This document shows, one piece after another, positions 17,527 to 25,519 of a stretch of DNA of 64,000 nt. The DNA comes from Nocardiopsis potens DSM 45234 (GTDB lineage Bacteria > Actinomycetota > Actinomycetes > Streptosporangiales > Streptosporangiaceae): positions 86,818-150,817 of the forward strand of contig NZ_ANBB01000021.1 in NCBI RefSeq assembly GCF_000341105.1, in the 5' to 3' direction. Position numbers and translations under genes: made by a program. Every line of letters begins with the position of its first letter. Position 1 is the stretch's first letter. Under the pieces are notes generated by a model. The model had not been told where the DNA came from. It did no database searches and saw only the letters and a list, made by a program, of their open reading frames with translations.

Positions 17527-19436
17527 TCTGGATCGCGGTGCGGACCCTGCGCGACCGGTGGCCGTCGTTCGCCGGCTCGCTGCTGATCATCGCCCTGGGC
17601 GCCGCGCAGATCTCCGCGGTGGGGCTGACCATGCAGGCCGCCGGGCGGGACGGCCGCGACTTCTCCGGCGCGCTCAACCTGCTCGGCATGACGATGCTGA
17701 TCACCACGTTCGTCTCGGTGTTCGTGATCGCCTCCACGTTCGCCTACTCGGTGGCCCAGCGGCGCCGGGAGTTCGCGCTGCTGCGCTCGCTCGGCGCCGG
17801 GCCGGTCCGGGTGCGGGCGGTGCTGTACGGCGAGGCGCTGCTGGTCGCGGCGGTGGGCGGGGCGGCCGGGTGCGCGCTGAGCCTCCCGCTCGCCGAGGGG
17901 TTGCTGCGCCTGATGCACGCCGCCGGCATCGCGCCCGGCGTGCCGGAGGTGCGCTACGAGGCGGTGCCGATGGCCCTCGCCGCGTGCACCGGCACCGCCG
18001 TGGCGCTGGCCGGGGTGTGGGGCCCGGCCCGCAGGATCCGGCGGATCCGGCCGATCGAGGCGCTCCGCGAGGCCTCGGTGGACACCGGCGCGATGACCCT
18101 CGGCCGCTGGGTGCTCGGCCTGGGCGCCACCGGGCTGGCGGTGCTCGCCGGGTACGGGCTGGTGAACGCGACCGGCGACGGCGCCGTCCCGCTCACCATG
18201 GCCCTGGGCATGGTCTCCATCGTGGCCGCGGCGTTCCTCGCCCCGGTGGTGGTGCCGCCGGTGGCCGCCGCGCTCGCCCTGCCCGCCGCGCTGCTGCCGG
18301 GCGCCGGGGCCCTGGTGGTGCGGGAGAACATGCGGACCGCGGTGCGGCGCACCGCGTCGCTGTGCGCCCCGGTGCTGCTCACCGTGGGCCTGTCCGGGGT
18401 GCTCGCCGGGGCGGTCTCGCTCACCTCGGCGTCCATGGCCCGCGCCACCGCGGAGTGGACCTCGGCCGACCTGGTGGTGACGGCGACCGGCCCCGGCGGG
18501 CTCTCCGGCGGGACGGTGGACCGGCTGCGCGCGGTGCCCGGGGCCGAGCTCGCGGTGCTGGACGTGGCCGAGGCCGGGCTCGGCCCGGTCTCCGCCCCGG
18601 TGGCCTTCGCCGAGCCGGGCGCCCTCGCCCGGGCGATCGACCCGCCCGCGGTCCGGGGCTCGCTGTCCGACCTGGACGAGGGCGGCCTGGTGCTGGACCC
18701 CCTGGCCGCCGCGGAGACCGGCCTGGACGTAGGGGACCGGGTCGAGGTGCGGCTGCCGGGCGGGGCCCGCGCGGAGCTGCGGGTGCGGGGCGTGCTGGCC
18801 GAGGGGAACTGGAACGCGACGAGCTACGCGGCGGTGCCGCCCGGTTCCGCGGTCGCCGAGGCCGCCGCGGCGGCCGGGCCGGAGGGGCCGGGGGCGACCT
18901 TCCTCTACGCCTCGGCCGGCCCCGGCACCGGCCCCGAGGAGCTGCGCGGGGCGCTGGAGGAGGCGCTCGGCGGCGCCGCCGCCCGGGTGGACGCGGTCGG
19001 CGAGGTGGAGCCCGGCCGGCAGGAGAACGACCGGATGGTGGCGGTGCTGGGCGGGCTGGTGCTGGGCATGGGCCTGTTCTGCTCCTGCCTGGCCATCGCC
19101 AACACGCTGGTCATGTCGGCCTCGGACCGGGCCCGGGACCTGGGCGCGCTGCGCCTGGCCGGGGCCACCGGCGGGCAGGTGCTGCGGATGGTGGCCGCGG
19201 AGGCGGCGGCCGTGGTCGCGCTGGGGGCGCTGCTCGCCTGGGGGGTGGTGATCGGGGTGCTCGCGGTGCTGCACCGGGCGCTCTCCGCCGGGGTGGACGG
19301 GCTCCCGCTGGCCGTCCCCTGGGGGCCGCTGCTCGCGCTGACCGGGGTGTGCGCGGCGATCGCGCTGCCCTCGGCGGTGCTGCCGGCCCGCGCGGTGCTG
19401 CGCCGCTCGGCCTCGCTCACCGGGGTGCGCGAGTAG
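17523..19436 (+). CDS. FtsX-like ABC permease with two permease modules
   Basis: 637 residues. Two FtsX modules: one near residues 55-180 (IASTFAYSVAQRRREFALLRSLGAGP) and one near 500-630 (ANTLVMSASDRARDLGALRLAGATG), each with the conserved loop after the first helix, and a soluble segment between. About eight to ten membrane helices. Start GTG 17523 overlaps the ATPase stop, so both are made together. Taken with the neighbouring NarL-type two-component pair, the set resembles cell-envelope stress or antimicrobial-peptide export systems; the substrate is unknown. A strong hairpin follows. Confidence 0.92.
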   Translation: MIWIAVRTLRDRWPSFAGSLLIIALGAAQISAVGLTMQAAGRDGRDFSGALNLLGMTMLITTFVSVFVIASTFAYSVAQRRREFALLRSLGAGPVRVRAVLYGEALLVAAVGGAAGCALSLPLAEGLLRLMHAAGIAPGVPEVRYEAVPMALAACTGTAVALAGVWGPARRIRRIRPIEALREASVDTGAMTLGRWVLGLGATGLAVLAGYGLVNATGDGAVPLTMALGMVSIVAAAFLAPVVVPPVAAALALPAALLPGAGALVVRENMRTAVRRTASLCAPVLLTVGLSGVLAGAVSLTSASMARATAEWTSADLVVTATGPGGLSGGTVDRLRAVPGAELAVLDVAEAGLGPVSAPVAFAEPGALARAIDPPAVRGSLSDLDEGGLVLDPLAAAETGLDVGDRVEVRLPGGARAELRVRGVLAEGNWNATSYAAVPPGSAVAEAAAAAGPEGPGATFLYASAGPGTGPEELRGALEEALGGAAARVDAVGEVEPGRQENDRMVAVLGGLVLGMGLFCSCLAIANTLVMSASDRARDLGALRLAGATGGQVLRMVAAEAAAVVALGALLAWGVVIGVLAVLHRALSAGVDGLPLAVPWGPLLALTGVCAAIALPSAVLPARAVLRRSASLTGVRE

Positions 19437-19455
19437 CGGCGCGGCCGGAGGCGCG

Positions 19456-19498
19456 GCGGCGCCCGGTCCGCGCCGCCCCGGCGCGGACCGGGCGCCGC
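19456..19498. terminator. 18-bp-arm hairpin between convergent genes
   Basis: Perfect arms 19456-19473 and 19481-19498 around CGCCCCG. It can serve both the permease and the GTPase gene that converge here. Confidence 0.8.
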
Positions 19499-19510
19499 CC
19501 GGGGTCCGGC

Positions 19511-20098
19511 TCAGGTGACGAGCTGGGCGCTCTGCCGCGCCTCCACCGCCATCGCCCGCTTGACCAGGACCACCAGGGTGTCCAGCACGGACTGCCGCTC
19601 GCGGGCGTCGCAGTGCACGATGGGCACGCCGTCCTCCAGGTCGAGGGCGTCGCGCAGCTCCTGGTCGGTGTAGCCGGAGCCGCCCTCCTGGGCGAAGTCG
19701 TTGACCGCGATGAGGAACGGCAGCCGGTACTGCTTCTCGAAGTAGTCGATGGCCTGGAAGGAGTCCTCCAGGCGGCGGACGTCGACCAGGATGACCGCGC
19801 CCAGGGCGCCGCGGACCAGGTCGTCCCACATGAACCAGAAGCGCTGCTGGCCGGGGGTGCCGAACAGGTAGAGCACCAGGTCGGTGTCGAGCGAGATGCG
19901 GCCGAAGTCCATGGCGACGGTGGTGCTGGTCTTGTCCGGGGTCTGCGACAGGTCGTCGATTCCGGCGCTCGCCGCGGAGACCGCGGCCTCGGTACGCACC
20001 GGCGGGATCTCCGAGATGGCGCCCACGAACGTCGTCTTGCCGACACCGAACCCGCCGGCGACGATGATCTTCGTAGAGAGCTTCGGTGACTCGTTCAC
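19511..20098 (-). CDS. Conservon-type small GTPase (CvnD-like), orphan
   Basis: 195-residue GTPase of the MglA/CvnD group: P-loop GGFGVGKTT (residues 15-23), DFGRISL as switch I region, LFGTPGQQRF (DxxGQ-like switch II with Gly in place of Asp), and NDFA as the base-recognition motif. In streptomycetes CvnD acts with CvnA (histidine kinase-like), CvnB (roadblock) and CvnC (DUF742) at the membrane to control development and metabolism. None of those partners is adjacent in this window, so this copy is an orphan. Start is GTG 20098; no clear ribosome site. Confidence 0.88.
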   Translation of the reverse strand: MNESPKLSTKIIVAGGFGVGKTTFVGAISEIPPVRTEAAVSAASAGIDDLSQTPDKTSTTVAMDFGRISLDTDLVLYLFGTPGQQRFWFMWDDLVRGALGAVILVDVRRLEDSFQAIDYFEKQYRLPFLIAVNDFAQEGGSGYTDQELRDALDLEDGVPIVHCDARERQSVLDTLVVLVKRAMAVEARQSAQLVT

Positions 20099-20294
20099 TG
20101 CGTCTTCAGGTCCTCACGACTCCGGGTTGCGGCGGGACCGCGAGGAACCGGGATAGCCCGCCACAAAAGGGATACGGTCCCCACGACTGCGCGCAGAAGA
20201 CCTTCCAGTGAACCTAGCACCGTCGGGTCGCGCTGTGTGACCGGATGAGCGAGTTGGACGGAAACGCCTGGCCGGGAGGGGACGAACACCCCTA

Positions 20295-20342
20295 CTCCTC
20301 CGGCCCGGCGGTCCCGGCCTCCTCCGGCCCGGCGGTCCCGGC
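20295..20342. repeat. Tandem direct repeat, two 24-bp copies
   Basis: Two identical 24-nt copies beginning CTCCTCCGGCCC, just beyond the 3' end of the NCS2 permease gene. A 53-codon open frame on the plus strand crosses it but lacks a ribosome site. Confidence 0.85.
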
Positions 20343-20402
20343 GCCGGCGCCGTCCCGACCGGCTTCGGAACGGCGCCGGACCGCCGCGGCGGGGCCCTCC
20401 CG

Positions 20403-21869
20403 CTAGGGCCGCTCCGGGTCCGCCTCCCCGCCGGACTCCGGTCCGGGGGCGTCCGGGGCTCCCCGCCCCGGCTCCGCGTCCTCGGCGCGCACCGCGTCGG
20501 ACCCGGTGCCCAGCACCGTCCCGGCGCCCTGCGCGGGCACCTCGGCCGGGCCGGCCGGGCGGGGCCGCATCGACTCCGGGGCCAGCCGGTACAGCAGGTG
20601 GTAGCCGGCCAGCGTGATGAAGGTGCCCAGCGCGATCCCCTCGACCGCGAACGCCTCGGTGAACTCCAGCCGCACCCCGCCGATGCCGGCGATGAGCCCG
20701 GCGGCGAGCGGGACCAGCACCACCGGGTTGCCGAAGTCGACCCGGTTCTCCACCCAGATCTTCGCGCCGAGCAGCCCGATCATCCCGTAGAGCACCACGG
20801 TGATGCCGCCGAGCACGCCTTCGGGGACGGCCGCCACCAGGGCGCCGAACTTCGGGCAGAGGCCGAACAGGATCGCGGCCAGCGCGGCGGCGTAGTAGGC
20901 GGCGGTGGAGTAGACCCGGGTCGCCGCCATCACCCCGATGTTCTCCGCGTAGGTGGTGGTGGGGGCGCCGCCGACGGCGCTGGACAGCGCGGTGGCGATG
21001 CCGTCGGCGGCGATGGCCCGCCCCATGTAGGGGTCGAGGTCGTCGCCGGTCATCTCCTGGACCGCCTTGACGTGCCCGGCGTTCTCCGCGATCAGCGCGA
21101 TCACCGCGGGCAGCGCGACCAGCGCGGCGGAGACCTGGAACTCCGGGGCGTGCAGCTCGGGCAGGCCGAACCAGGCCGCCTCGCCCACCGCGGACAGGTC
21201 GACGCGCGGCGCGGTGCCGCCGTCCGGCAGCGCCGCCGGGCCGGCCAGGAGGTCGGCCAGCCAGGACAGCGCGAAGCCGAACACCAGGCCGAGCAGGATC
21301 GCGATGCGCCCGGCGAACCCGCGCAGCAGCACCGTCGCCAGGATGACGAAGGCCATGGTGGCCAGGCCGATCCACTGGTCGAAGGGCCAGTAGCTGTCCG
21401 CGACGACCGGGGCCAGGTTGAACCCGATGAGCATGACCACCGCGCCGGTGACCGCCGGCGGGAAGGCCGCCAGCACCGCCTTGGGCCCGATCAGGTGGAT
21501 CGCCCAGCCGGACAGCGCCAGCACGATCCCCGCGACGCACACCGCACCGGTGACCAGCGCCGGGTTCGCACCGCCCGGCGAGATGAGCGCGGCCGCGCCG
21601 ACGAAGGAGGCGCTGGACCCGAGGTAGCTGGGGATCCGGTTCCGCACGATGAGCAGGAACAGGATGGTGGCCAGCCCGGACATCATGATCGCCAGGTTGG
21701 GGTCGAGCCCCATCATCAGCGGGAAGACGAAGGTCGCCCCGAACATCGCCACCACGTGCTGGGCGCCCAGCCCGGCGGTGCGCCCCCAGGACAGCCGCTC
21801 GCCCGGCGCGACGACCTCTCCGGGGGGCGGGGCGCCGCCGTCGCCGTAGAGCTTCCAGATCGGCTTCAT
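20403..21869 (-). CDS. NCS2-family uracil/xanthine permease
   Basis: 488 residues with about 14 membrane segments. The GLGAQHVVAMFGATFVFPLMMG N-terminal helix, the short-helix region, and ENAGHVKAVQEMTG (family ENxGH..AV) are typical of nucleobase:cation symporters of the UraA/PbuX type. It would import uracil or xanthine with protons. ATG 21869 is chosen because GGAGGG lies 6 nt upstream; a start 21 nt further up has none. The last 60 residues form a charged, disordered cytoplasmic tail. No pyrimidine or purine genes are adjacent. Confidence 0.92.
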   Translation of the reverse strand: MKPIWKLYGDGGAPPPGEVVAPGERLSWGRTAGLGAQHVVAMFGATFVFPLMMGLDPNLAIMMSGLATILFLLIVRNRIPSYLGSSASFVGAAALISPGGANPALVTGAVCVAGIVLALSGWAIHLIGPKAVLAAFPPAVTGAVVMLIGFNLAPVVADSYWPFDQWIGLATMAFVILATVLLRGFAGRIAILLGLVFGFALSWLADLLAGPAALPDGGTAPRVDLSAVGEAAWFGLPELHAPEFQVSAALVALPAVIALIAENAGHVKAVQEMTGDDLDPYMGRAIAADGIATALSSAVGGAPTTTYAENIGVMAATRVYSTAAYYAAALAAILFGLCPKFGALVAAVPEGVLGGITVVLYGMIGLLGAKIWVENRVDFGNPVVLVPLAAGLIAGIGGVRLEFTEAFAVEGIALGTFITLAGYHLLYRLAPESMRPRPAGPAEVPAQGAGTVLGTGSDAVRAEDAEPGRGAPDAPGPESGGEADPERP

Positions 21870-22478
21870 CAGCGGCCCTCCGCGATCCATGCCCGAAATA
21901 TGACGATCACCTAGAATGCCGGATGTTTACGCGGGTCCGGCTCGGATGTGCGCGGACACCGGGGCCTCTACCCCTCCGGAACCCCGGCGGCACGCGGACT
22001 TTACGACATTGTGAGCGGCCCATTTCGGCCGCCGGGAATGCTGTCCGGGACCGCCTCCGGGGGTCTACCGTGGTAGTGAGGCCTTCGACGCGGCGCCGGC
22101 GATCGCATTCCTGGCACAGCGGTATCGCACGGACACCCGCAAGGACGGTCCTCACCGTCGCACGGGGCGACGACCGGGCGGAGCACTCCGCCCGCCGCCC
22201 TCCGATGCCCGGTGGCCCCACCGGCCCACTCTCCGTCCATGTGGGCCGGTGGCGGCGTCTCGGCGCGGCCGCCCGCGCAGGGCCGCCCGCCGCCCCCGGG
22301 GCCGCCGCGGCACGACGCCCGCCCCCCGTTCCGGGACTTCCCGGGCGGACCGCGCGCGCACCGGCGGTGACGTGCCGTTCCGCCCCCGTACGCCCGCCTC
22401 CGCCGGTTCGGCCGCACCGCGGCGCAGGCCCTACCATTGGTCGCAGTCCCGTACCGGCCGAAGGAGCCAACCGAACCG
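21870..22478. other. Divergent intergenic region of hisS and the permease gene
   Basis: About 600 bp. It must contain promoters for both genes. A short palindrome CTACC-GT-GGTAG is at 22065. AAGGAG at 22461 precedes hisS. No coding content is supported. Confidence 0.55.
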
Positions 22479-23801
22479 ATGTCCGATCAGCGCGTCATCC
22501 GCCCGACCCCCATCAGCGGCTTCCCCGAGTGGCTGCCGGAGACCCGGTCCGTGGAGCAGCGCTGGCTGGACCATATCCGGGCGGGGTTCGAGCGCTACGG
22601 GTTCGCCTCGGTCGAGACGCCCTCGGTGGAGAACCTGGACGTCCTGATGGCCAAGGGCGAGACCTCCAAGGAGGTCTACACGCTGCACCGGGTGCACGAC
22701 GACGGCGACGACTCCGAGGCCCGCCTGGGCCTGCACTTCGACCTGACGGTCCCGTTCGCCCGCTACGTCGCCCAGCACTTCAACGACCTGGTCTTCCCGT
22801 TCAAGCGGTACCAGATGCAGCGGGTCTGGCGCGGCGAGCGCCCGCAGGAGGGCCGCTACCGCGAATTCACCCAGTGCGACATCGACGTGATCAACGTCGA
22901 CAGCGTGCCGCTGCACTTCGACGCCGAGGTGCCGCGGATCGCGCACGAGGTGCTGTCCGGGCTGGACCTGCCCGCCTGGACCATCGGCATCAACAACCGC
23001 AAGGTGCTGCAGGGCTGCTACGAGGGGATCGGCGCCGCCGACCCGATGGCGGTCATCCGCGCCGTGGACAAGCTGCACAAGATCGGCGACGACGGCGTCC
23101 GCCTCATCCTCACCGAGGAGGCCGGTCTCACCTCCGCGCAGGCCGACACCTGCCTGGAGCTGGCCCGGATCCGCGGCGCGGACCGCTCGGTGGTCGACGC
23201 CGTCCGCAAGCTCGGCATCCGGTCCGAGCTGCTCGCCGAGGGCCTGGAGGAGCTCGGCTTCGTCCTGGACTCGCTGGCCGACCTGGAGGGCGGCGTGCTG
23301 GCCGACCTGTCCATCGCGCGCGGCCTGGACTACTACACCGGCACCGTCTACGAGGCCGCCTTCGACGACGACCCCGACTACGGCAGCATCGTGGCCGGTG
23401 GCCGCTACGAGAACCTGGCCGGCCAGTTCATCCGGCGGCGGCTGCCCGGCGTGGGCATCTCGATCGGGCTGACCCGCATCTTCGCCAAGCTCGTCGCCGA
23501 GGGGCGGCTGGCCGGCGGGCGGACCTGCCCGACCGACGTGCTGGTCGTCGTCCCCTCCGACGAGCGCCGCGGCGAGGCGCTGCGCACCGGCGCGCTGCTC
23601 CGCGAGCGCGGCTTCAACACCGAGGTCTTCCACCAGGCCTCCAAGGTGGGCAAGCAGGTGCAGTACGCCTCGAAGAAGGGCATCCCCTTCGTCTGGTTCC
23701 CCCCGTTCGACGACGGCAAGCCGCACGAGGTCAAGGACATGGGCAGCGGCGAGCAGTACGAGGCCGACCCGGCCGCCTGGGAGCGGCCCGCCGCCGGCTG
23801 A
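22479..23801 (+). CDS. hisS: Histidyl-tRNA synthetase, eukaryote/archaeal-like type
   Basis: 440-residue class II synthetase charging tRNA-His. Motif 2 region RGERPQEGRYREFTQCDID, histidine-binding RGLDYYTGTVYEA, motif 3 with GVGISIGLTRI, then an anticodon-binding domain from about residue 345 (VLVVVPSDERRGEAL). The loop before motif 2 reads FDLTVPFARYV, matching the eukaryotic/archaeal pattern, whereas most bacterial enzymes have LRPEGT. It may be the only HisRS of the organism or a second, possibly inhibitor-tolerant copy. ATG 22479 has AAGGAG 12 nt upstream. Downstream begins repeat locus 1. Confidence 0.93.
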   Translation: MSDQRVIRPTPISGFPEWLPETRSVEQRWLDHIRAGFERYGFASVETPSVENLDVLMAKGETSKEVYTLHRVHDDGDDSEARLGLHFDLTVPFARYVAQHFNDLVFPFKRYQMQRVWRGERPQEGRYREFTQCDIDVINVDSVPLHFDAEVPRIAHEVLSGLDLPAWTIGINNRKVLQGCYEGIGAADPMAVIRAVDKLHKIGDDGVRLILTEEAGLTSAQADTCLELARIRGADRSVVDAVRKLGIRSELLAEGLEELGFVLDSLADLEGGVLADLSIARGLDYYTGTVYEAAFDDDPDYGSIVAGGRYENLAGQFIRRRLPGVGISIGLTRIFAKLVAEGRLAGGRTCPTDVLVVVPSDERRGEALRTGALLRERGFNTEVFHQASKVGKQVQYASKKGIPFVWFPPFDDGKPHEVKDMGSGEQYEADPAAWERPAAG

Positions 23802-23824
23802 GGCGGGACCGGCCGGCCGGTCAG

Positions 23825-24330
23825 GCACGGCGCCCCGCGGGGCCGGGGTCCAGGCGGGCAGCGAAGGCGGCGGCAGGGACCGGCTGGTCGGTCAGGCGCG
23901 GCGCCCCGCGGAGCGAAGGTCCAAACCGGCACCGACGGCAGCGGTAGGGGCGGGGCCGGGCGCCTCACCCGAGCGCGGCGCCCCGCGGAGCGAAGGTCCA
24001 AACCGGCACCGACGGCAGCGGTAGGGGCGGGGCCGGGCGCCTCACCCGAGCGCGGCGCCCCGCAGAGCGAAGGTTCAAGCAGGCAGCGAAGACAGCAGTG
24101 GGCACCGGTCGGCCGGTCGGGCGCGGCGCCTCACGAAGTGCAGGTTCAGGCGGGCGGCGACGGCGGCGGTGGGGGCGGGGCGAGGGTAGTCGCCCGGGCG
24201 CGGCGCCTCACGGGGTGAGGGTTCAAGCGGGCGGCGAGGGGGCGGTGGGGGACCGGCCGGTCGGTCGGGCGCGGCGGGGCGGGTCGGGGCGGCAGAGGTG
24301 GTCCGGGGTGGCGGGTTCGCCGTGCCCGCG
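23825..24330 (+). repeat. Repeat locus 1, left array of 71/77-bp units
   Basis: Six clear units start at 23825, 23896, 23973, 24050, 24121 and 24198, with lengths 71, 77, 77, 71, 77, 71, then a decayed unit. Each starts GCGCGGCGCC and continues with a GAAGGTTCAAGCGGGC-like block. The 71-bp class ends in ACCGGCCGGTCGG-like sequence, the 77-bp class in GGGGCGGGGC...CGCCCGG. Units 2 and 3 are identical over 77 bp. Unit lengths are not multiples of three, so these cannot code a repeated peptide. Confidence 0.9.
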
Positions 24331-24339
24331 TCGCCCCGG

Positions 24340-24812
24340 GCGCCGGGGCCGGCCGCCTGGAAACCGCTACCCCTCTCTGACCTGGGTGAATACACAGGGT
24401 GATGGCGAGGTGGGGTGCCCTGCGCACCGCGAGAGCACCCCGGTGATTCCCGGGCGCGCATCCCGGGCCGGATCGGCCCCTTGGCAGCCCGGTTGGGGCC
24501 GTTCGAGCCGATGTTCGGGGGTTCGAGCCGCCCGGAAGGCCGGGATGCAAGGGGCCGGAACCCGGGGAGGGCGGAGGGCAGGGGCGGGATGTCGCTTTTG
24601 TTCTCCCGGGAGGCCTTGTTTGGCCACTCCGGGTAACCGGCGAGGGGGCGGTGGGGACTTCGAGGCTCACTACTCGCTGGTAGATGTAATCGGAGTGCTG
24701 CGGAGGTGCGCAGGGCGCCTCCACCCCCGCCCGTTCCCCGCCGCGAACCAGGCATATAGGGATAAGACCCCCAGGTAGGCCAGGGCGAGCGTCCCGCCCC
24801 CTTCACTAGCAC
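24340..24812 (+). repeat. Repeat locus 1, conserved core (about 470 bp)
   Basis: Reverse-complement counterpart of 55745-56220 with long blocks nearly identical, for example GTCGCTTTTGTTCTCC, AGGCCTTGTTTGGCCACTC, CTCGCTGGTAGATGTAATCG, AGGCATATAGGGATAAG. Left (24409-24448) and right (24688-24725) segments form an imperfect inverted repeat sharing GCCCTGCGCACC, with 239 bp between. Within it CCCGG-AAGG-CCGGG is a conserved hairpin. Peptides conserved in all frames break at indels that are not multiples of three, arguing against protein coding. I do not recognise a known RNA or mobile element. Confidence 0.85.
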
Positions 24813-24849
24813 CGCCCCGCCCCCTCCCGCCCTCGCTGCCCGTCTTGAC

Positions 24850-25190
24850 CTTCACTCTGCGGAGCGCCGCACCCGACCGACCGGCCGACCGGTCCCCCTG
24901 CCGGCCTTCGCCGCCTGCTTGAGCCCTCGCTCGGTGAGGCGCCGCGCCCGGGCGACCGCCTCCGCCCCGCCCCTACCGCCGCCGTCGGTTCCGGTTTGGA
25001 CCTTCGCTCTGCGGGGCGCCGCACCCGACCGACCAGCCGGTCCCCCTCCCGCCGTCGCCGCCCGTTTGAACCTCACCCCGTGAGGCGCCGCACCCGACCG
25101 ACCGGCCGACCGGTCCCCCTGCCGGCCTTCGCCGCCCGCTCGAACCCTCACCCTGTGAGGCGCCGCGCCCGGGCGGGGCACCTCCAGCCT
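24850..25190 (-). repeat. Repeat locus 1, right array (reverse orientation)
   Basis: About five degenerate copies of the same 71/77-bp unit, reverse-complemented so that both arrays point toward the core. Recognisable by repeated GAGGCGCCGC(A/G)CCCG at about 71-77-bp intervals. Confidence 0.85.
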
Positions 25191-25519
25191 CTCCCCCTCC
25201 CTGAGTTCCTCGTTTTCCTCGTTGCAACGGTTCCTCGTTGCGATGGGCGCAGCGGCCATTTGACGGCAAGCGCTCTGACAGGGCCGCGACGCCGAGGGCG
25301 CCGTTTCGGCGGAACAGCCGCTACCCCTGGTAGCAGATCATTCCGCCGGAGTAGCGGCCTCCCCGCTCCCACCAGTGGTTTTTCCTCCGCGGGTGCCGGA
25401 ACCGGCCAATCCGCGAACACCGACCGCGCCCCGTGGAAGACTTGGCGCCGGGACGGAACAGGCCGCCGCCGCGGCCCGCGACGTCCTCCCGTCGCGGTCG
25501 CCCCAGTGTGAACGAGGCC
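25191..25519. other. Leader region of the first regulator gene with inverted repeats
   Basis: Contains a degenerate copy (25270-25298) of the loop and right arm of the hairpin at 11442, sharing GCGCTCTGA and GGGCCGCGACG. Nested inverted repeats follow: GCCGCTAC (25317) with GTAGCGGC (near 25352), and CGGCGGAA with TTCCGCCG. They may form the regulator promoter/operator. No gene is seen. Confidence 0.45.

Noticed and set aside
20095..20289. 64-residue minus-strand frame overlapping the GTPase start, a possible DUF742 (CvnC) remnant
   Set aside because: Third codon positions are not GC-rich as in real genes here and no DUF742 motif is visible.
20245..20406. 53-codon plus-strand frame over the 24-bp tandem repeat
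   Set aside because: No ribosome site, low-complexity product, and overlaps the permease gene end.
24409..24448. Possible T-box: GCACCGCGAG and AGGGTG in the repeat core
   Set aside because: The order and spacing of the T-box consensus (AGGGTGGNACCGCG) do not match, and the core follows hisS rather than preceding a synthetase gene.
24500..24550. tRNA-like TTCGAGCC T-arm words in the repeat core
   Set aside because: No acceptor, D or anticodon arm of proper geometry can be placed around them.
24146..24724. Long open frames inside repeat loci (also 55770-56487) that share peptides
   Set aside because: Peptide matches change frame between copies and units are 71 or 77 bp, so the frames are by-products of repeated GC-rich DNA.
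23825..25190. CRISPR array
   Set aside because: Units are contiguous with no unique spacers and no cas genes are present.
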